Below are positions 60,644 through 64,000 of a stretch of DNA of 64,000 bases, in pieces (positions within the stretch are counted from its first letter, which is position 1; each line of letters starts with the position of its first letter). Source of the DNA: Mycobacterium botniense (lineage in GTDB: Bacteria; Actinomycetota; Actinomycetes; Mycobacteriales; Mycobacteriaceae). The position numbers were made by a program, and so were the translations under genes. A model generated the notes under the pieces. The model saw only the letters and a list, made by a program, of their open reading frames with translations. It made no database searches and was not told where the DNA came from. The DNA is taken from positions 1,798,001 through 1,862,000 of the forward strand of contig NZ_BLKW01000004.1 of assembly GCF_010723305.1 (NCBI RefSeq), written 5' to 3'.

Positions 60644-61317
60644 AGCACGATCGCGGTCACCACCAGGCCGCGACCCACCGCCCATCGACCGCTCAGCGTG
60701 GTCAGCGGCGGCCCCGTCAGCGTCGTGCCGTCGACGAGGAGGTGCGAGACGAACCGGCCGGCGCTTGCCGAATCGTCGGCGTCGAAGGTAACACGGGCGT
60801 CCTCGAAACCCAGCCAGCGCTTGGTCAGCGGGAACCACGCCTTATATGTTGCTTCCTTCGCGCAGAAAAGGATTCGGTCCCAATGCAGTCCGACGGGGCG
60901 GTCTTCGATGTCCCGGCGTTCCTCGGGCAGGCTGATCGCGTCCAGCACCCCTTCGGGCAGTACGTCGTGCGGTTCGGCGTCCACACCTACCGAGCGCACA
61001 GCGGCGCGCCGGCCCACCACGGCACCGCGGTATCCGGTCGTATGCGTGAGACTGCCGACGAGGCCGTCGGGCCACAGTGGTTCACCCTTGTCGCCCTTGA
61101 GGATCGGCACCGGCGGGAACCCGAGCCGACTCATCGCTATCCGGGCGCAGTGGCGCACGGTGATGAATTCGTTGCGCCGCTTGGCAACCGAGCGCGCGAC
61201 AAACGGCTCTTCGTCGGGCAGGGCGGTCAGGCCCGGCGGATCCGAGTACAGCTCCGTGTAGGCCAAATTCTGGCTGGCAGCAGGCAACACCGACGACATT
61301 AACAGGGGTTCTGTCAT
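60640..61317 (-). CDS. pptT: 4'-phosphopantetheinyl transferase PptT
   Basis: A 225-residue Sfp-type transferase (227 in M. tuberculosis). It carries [25 protein letters not shown] (metal-binding Asp/Glu) and [15 protein letters not shown] (KEAxYK, ~155-164). It attaches phosphopantetheine to carrier domains of lipid synthases and siderophore NRPSs, and would activate Ser614 of the FAAL-ACP-reductase protein. Coupled to pptH and truB by four-base overlaps. Confidence 0.96.
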   Translation of the reverse strand: MTEPLLMSSVLPAASQNLAYTELYSDPPGLTALPDEEPFVARSVAKRRNEFITVRHCARIAMSRLGFPPVPILKGDKGEPLWPDGLVGSLTHTTGYRGAVVGRRAAVRSVGVDAEPHDVLPEGVLDAISLPEERRDIEDRPVGLHWDRILFCAKEATYKAWFPLTKRWLGFEDARVTFDADDSASAGRFVSHLLVDGTTLTGPPLTTLSGRWAVGRGLVVTAIVL

Positions 61318-62306
61318 TGCCGTTGACGCAGCCGTTGCCGGAACCGCTCAGCCTGCTCACGCATTTCGGGAGTGATCACAAAATGTCCCCCGAACTCGTT
61401 GAGATAGCCTGGCGCATACTGCGGATCCGGCAGCACCTGGCGCAACCAGCTGTAGGGCCTGCGCCGGCGCCACTCCCGTGGGTAGCCGACCGATACCTCT
61501 TCGAAACGCACGCCGTCATACCAGGTGGTGCGCGGAATGTGCAAATGCCCGTACACCGAGCAAGTCGCGTTGTAGCGGGTGTGCCAGTCTGCAGTCTCAG
61601 TGGTCCCGCACCACATCGAAAACTCCGGGTAGAACAGCGCGTCGCAGGGCTCGCGTACCAGCGGGAAATGGTTGACCAGCACGGTGGGTATCATCCAGTC
61701 CAGCTCTTCGAGGCGGGCACGGGTCAGACGTAACCGCTCGCGACACCACGCCTCGCGAGTGGCATAGGGCTCGGGGGAGAGTAAGAACTCGTCGGTGGCC
61801 ACCACGTTGCGTTGCCGCGCGATCGCCAGGCCTTCGGCTTTAGTGGTCGCCCCTTCGGGCAAGAAGCTGTAGTCATAAAGCAGAAACATCGGCACGATGG
61901 TGGCCGGACCGCCCCGCTCCGTCCACACCGGGAAAGGATGCTCGGGTGTGACGATGCCCATCTCGTCGCACATGTTGACCAGGTATTCATAGCGGGAGCG
62001 GCCGAAGATCTGCACCGGATCTCTACCGGTGGTCCACAGTTCGTGGTTGCCCGGCACCCAGATCAGCTTGGCGAACCGGCGGCGCAGCAAATCCAGTGAC
62101 CAGCGGATGTCATCGATGCGTTCCCCGACGTCTCCGGCGACGATCAGCCAGTCGTCCGGTGATGAGGGCCGCAGCGACTCGGTGACTGGCTTGTTGCCGA
62201 GGTGGCCGATGTGCAGGTCGGAAATCGCCCAGAGGGTCGGGGGTCCCGCGCCTGTTGCCACGCCTTCCCACCCTAGCCAGCCCGGTGGCACCGGTTCGTC
62301 CCCCAT
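61314..62306 (-). CDS. pptH: Phosphopantetheinyl hydrolase PptH (metallophosphoesterase)
   Basis: A 330-residue calcineurin-like phosphoesterase with the metal motifs AISDLHIGH (~27-35), VAGDVGER (~56-63), WVPGNHELW (~83-91), VNHFPL and YGHLH (~245-249). It matches Rv2795c, which removes phosphopantetheine from carrier proteins and opposes PptT. The overlap of pptH and pptT keeps the two opposing activities in one transcript, as in M. tuberculosis. Confidence 0.92.
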   Translation of the reverse strand: MGDEPVPPGWLGWEGVATGAGPPTLWAISDLHIGHLGNKPVTESLRPSSPDDWLIVAGDVGERIDDIRWSLDLLRRRFAKLIWVPGNHELWTTGRDPVQIFGRSRYEYLVNMCDEMGIVTPEHPFPVWTERGGPATIVPMFLLYDYSFLPEGATTKAEGLAIARQRNVVATDEFLLSPEPYATREAWCRERLRLTRARLEELDWMIPTVLVNHFPLVREPCDALFYPEFSMWCGTTETADWHTRYNATCSVYGHLHIPRTTWYDGVRFEEVSVGYPREWRRRRPYSWLRQVLPDPQYAPGYLNEFGGHFVITPEMREQAERFRQRLRQRQ

Positions 62307-62423
62307 GCCCCCTCACCCGCCGCGGGGAGCCGACGCCACGAGAACAGGTTCTTGTTTCCGCTGTGGCGGCACGCGCGGCGCTTGTACACTCCCGGCATCG
62401 GCTGGCGGAAAACAGGGGGTGCG

Positions 62424-62999
62424 ATGCTCACCAGGGTGCGCCTGCTCATCACGCTGGGAGCGCTGGCCGCGGCGATCACCATGGGCTGGCCCAGCGCGCC
62501 ACCCCGTGCCACCAGCGGGGCGGCCGTGGCGCTGCGATCGACCCCCGAACCGATGACCACGACCATGAAAAGCCCGATCGTGGCGACCACCAATCCGCGC
62601 CCGTTCGACCCGTGCGAGGATATCCCGTTCGACGTGATCCAGCGCCTGGGCCTGTCGTTCACCCCTCCCGAGCACGAGGAAGGGCTGCGCTGCCACTACG
62701 ACGCCGGCAACTACCAGCTGGCCGTGGAGGCCATCATCTGGCGTGGGTACGCGGAGACGCTGCCGCCCGACGCCGTCGAGACGACGATCAACGGCCACCG
62801 CGCCGCCCAGTACTGGGTGCTCAAGCCGACCTACCACAACAGCTACTGGTACGTGTCGTGCATGGTGACGTTCAAAACCAGCTACGGGGTGATCCAGCAG
62901 TCGCTGTTCTATTCGACGATCTACTCCAATCCCGATGTCGACTGCCCGTCGACCAACTTGCAGCGGGCACAGCAACTTTCCCCCTACTACGTTTTTTAG
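62424..62999 (+). CDS. Exported DUF3558-like protein (Rv2799 position)
   Basis: A 191-residue protein with an N-terminal signal/anchor (LLITLGALAAAITMGW, ~7-22) but no lipobox Cys. The mature part has NPRPFDPCEDIP and four Cys (in FDPCED, LRCHYD, VSCMVT and VDCPST) that probably form two disulfides, as in DUF3558 proteins. Function unknown. The stop TAG lies inside the first of a set of 12-base T-rich repeats. By position it corresponds to Rv2799. Divergent from pptH by 117 bases. Confidence 0.75.
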   Translation: MLTRVRLLITLGALAAAITMGWPSAPPRATSGAAVALRSTPEPMTTTMKSPIVATTNPRPFDPCEDIPFDVIQRLGLSFTPPEHEEGLRCHYDAGNYQLAVEAIIWRGYAETLPPDAVETTINGHRAAQYWVLKPTYHNSYWYVSCMVTFKTSYGVIQQSLFYSTIYSNPDVDCPSTNLQRAQQLSPYYVF

Positions 63000-63050
63000 C
63001 GGTTTTTTTAGCGGTTTTTTTAGCGGTTTTTTTAGCGGCCTCGTTAGCGG
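62991..63050. repeat. 12-bp tandem repeats TTTTTTTAGCGG after the DUF3558-like gene
   Basis: GTTTTTTAGCGG (62991-63002), then three perfect TTTTTTTAGCGG copies (63003-63038), then the degenerate CCTCGTTAGCGG (63039-63050). The first copy supplies the stop codon of the upstream gene. On the plus strand the runs of seven T recall repeated U-tracts, and each adds a TAG stop. On the minus strand the same DNA reads as Lys-Lys-Thr-Ala repeats. Confidence 0.9.
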
Positions 63051-63220
63051 GGTTGTCAGCAGCTCTTGTGGAGGTCTTTTGTCGGCCTTTTCGCCCGGTC
63101 TTTGCGCCCGGCATCGGCACAGCCCGGCGCAGTGGGGCGTACAGCGGCGGGGCCGCCTCCCACAGCCGTCTGCGCAGGGTCGGACGCTCAGGACCAGCAG
63201 CCGCCCCCTAATCTGAGCCG

Positions 63221-64000
63221 GTGACGACCACTTCCACCGGACCGCCGCGCGGGCTGCGCTGGCTCGCCAGGCGAGTCGGCAGCCGCGCACTCGGCCGAAT
63301 GCTGGGCCTGCCCCCGGCAACCACCGGGTACACGGTCCGCCGGGTTCGGGTGCCGATGCGCGACGGGATCGAGCTGCTGGCTGACCACTACGCTCCCACC
63401 AGTGCCGGCACACCCGGCGGAACCCTGCTGGTCCGCGGACCCTATGGACGCGGGTTTCCGTTTTCGGTGGTGTTCGCGGACCTCTACGCCGCCCACGGCT
63501 ATCACGTCGTGCTGCAGAGCGTGCGCGGGACCTTCGGCTCGGGCGGAGTATTCGAGCCGATGCGCAACGAAGCTGCCGACGGCGCCGACACCGTGGTGTG
63601 GCTACGCGAGCAACCGTGGTTCACCGGCCGCTTCGCCACCATCGGAATCTCGTATCTGGGGTTCACCCAGTGGGCGCTGCTCACCGATCCTCCGCCGGAG
63701 CTGGCGGCGGCGGTCATCACCGCCGGCCCACACGACTTCAGCCTCTCGTCATGGGGCACCGGCTCGTTCGCGGTCTCCGACTTCCTGGGCTGGAGTGATC
63801 TGATCGCCCACCAGGAAGACCCTGGACGACTCCGGGCCGCGATCCGCCAGCTGCGGGCCCCGCAGCAGGTGACACGCGCGGCGGGTGAGTTGCCGATGGG
63901 GGCGGCCGGCCGGGCGCTGCTCGGCACGGGTGCCCCCTGGTACGAATCGTGGCTGGAACATCCCGACCGCGACGACCCGTTCTGGGATCCGCTGAAGTTC
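63221..64000 (+). CDS. CocE/NonD-family hydrolase (Rv2800-like), 3' end cut
   Basis: 260 codons to the window edge; the family is about 540-560 residues, so about half is present. The GTG at 63221 starts VTTTSTGPPRGL. Conserved parts are VPMRDGIELLADHYAP (~45-60), GPYGRGFPFS, SVRGTFGSGGVFEP (~93-106), and the nucleophile elbow GISYLGFTQW (~145-154; Ser in GxSYxG). These are X-Pro dipeptidyl-peptidase/cocaine-esterase-like hydrolases that cut ester or amide bonds. It corresponds to Rv2800; substrate unknown. Confidence 0.9.
   Translation, partial: MTTTSTGPPRGLRWLARRVGSRALGRMLGLPPATTGYTVRRVRVPMRDGIELLADHYAPTSAGTPGGTLLVRGPYGRGFPFSVVFADLYAAHGYHVVLQSVRGTFGSGGVFEPMRNEAADGADTVVWLREQPWFTGRFATIGISYLGFTQWALLTDPPPELAAAVITAGPHDFSLSSWGTGSFAVSDFLGWSDLIAHQEDPGRLRAAIRQLRAPQQVTRAAGELPMGAAGRALLGTGAPWYESWLEHPDRDDPFWDPLKF

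Noticed and set aside
62313..63413. 366-codon minus-strand frame across the DUF3558-like gene
   Set aside because: Antisense to a gene with a signal peptide and conserved Cys; only the short lysine-rich part is kept as a finding.

Overview
The window is GC-rich mycobacterial chromosome. Three things show this: PE and PPE genes, the mycobacterial-only clgR-pspA-pspM stress operon, and a gene order that follows Mycobacterium tuberculosis Rv2738c to Rv2800 with local gains and losses. It is not M. tuberculosis itself. The hsdS/toxin-antitoxin block normally between thyX and dfrA, the PE27/PPE43/PPE44 cluster and the transposase pair next to truB are absent, and lipid-metabolism operons replace some of them. 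A non-tuberculous species is likely; I cannot name it. Comparisons with M. tuberculosis come from memory, not from a search.

Region by region. 1-2.3 kb: a PE/PPE pair inserted beside the DUF3046 gene. 2.3-7.5 kb: a conserved block of glycosyltransferase, ephG, pspM-pspA-clgR, pgsA3 and argA. 7.5-18.3 kb: an accessory lipid region with an SDR, a lipid kinase, a 1083-residue acyl-AMP ligase/carrier/thioester-reductase protein, an AT-rich gap, an orphan partition-like DNA-binding gene with direct repeats, and a three-gene operon (PF10118 protein, EphD-like fusion, flavin/[2Fe-2S] reductase). 18.4-28.7 kb: ftsK, monooxygenase/SDR/methyltransferase, RNase J, dapA, thyX, dfrA, thyA and a dienelactone hydrolase. 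28.7-40.5 kb: htpG, then a seven-gene acyl-CoA operon including a single-chain acyl-CoA carboxylase. 40.5-52.2 kb: flavodoxin-like gene, membrane gene, dapB with a 54-bp minisatellite in front of it, aldR/ald, nitronate monooxygenase, a frameshifted pepR, pnp, lppU, rpsO, ribF and mntR/sirR. 52.3-59.7 kb: an ltp1-fadE21 operon that encodes all four beta-oxidation steps, a secreted PE-PPE-domain esterase, and a TetR regulator. Two matching inverted repeats suggest that this regulator controls both itself and the operon. 59.8-64 kb: truB-pptT-pptH, a DUF3558-like exported protein, 12-bp T-rich repeats, and a CocE-type hydrolase cut by the window end.

Most genes lie in tightly packed operons with 4-base overlaps. 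The best candidates for something new are the TetR/CATACA regulon around ltp1, the frame-preserving minisatellite that runs into dapB, the FAAL-ACP-reductase protein behind an AT-rich upstream region, and the orphan partition-like gene with its TACTGA repeats. I recognised no rRNA, tRNA, CRISPR array, insertion sequence or prophage.
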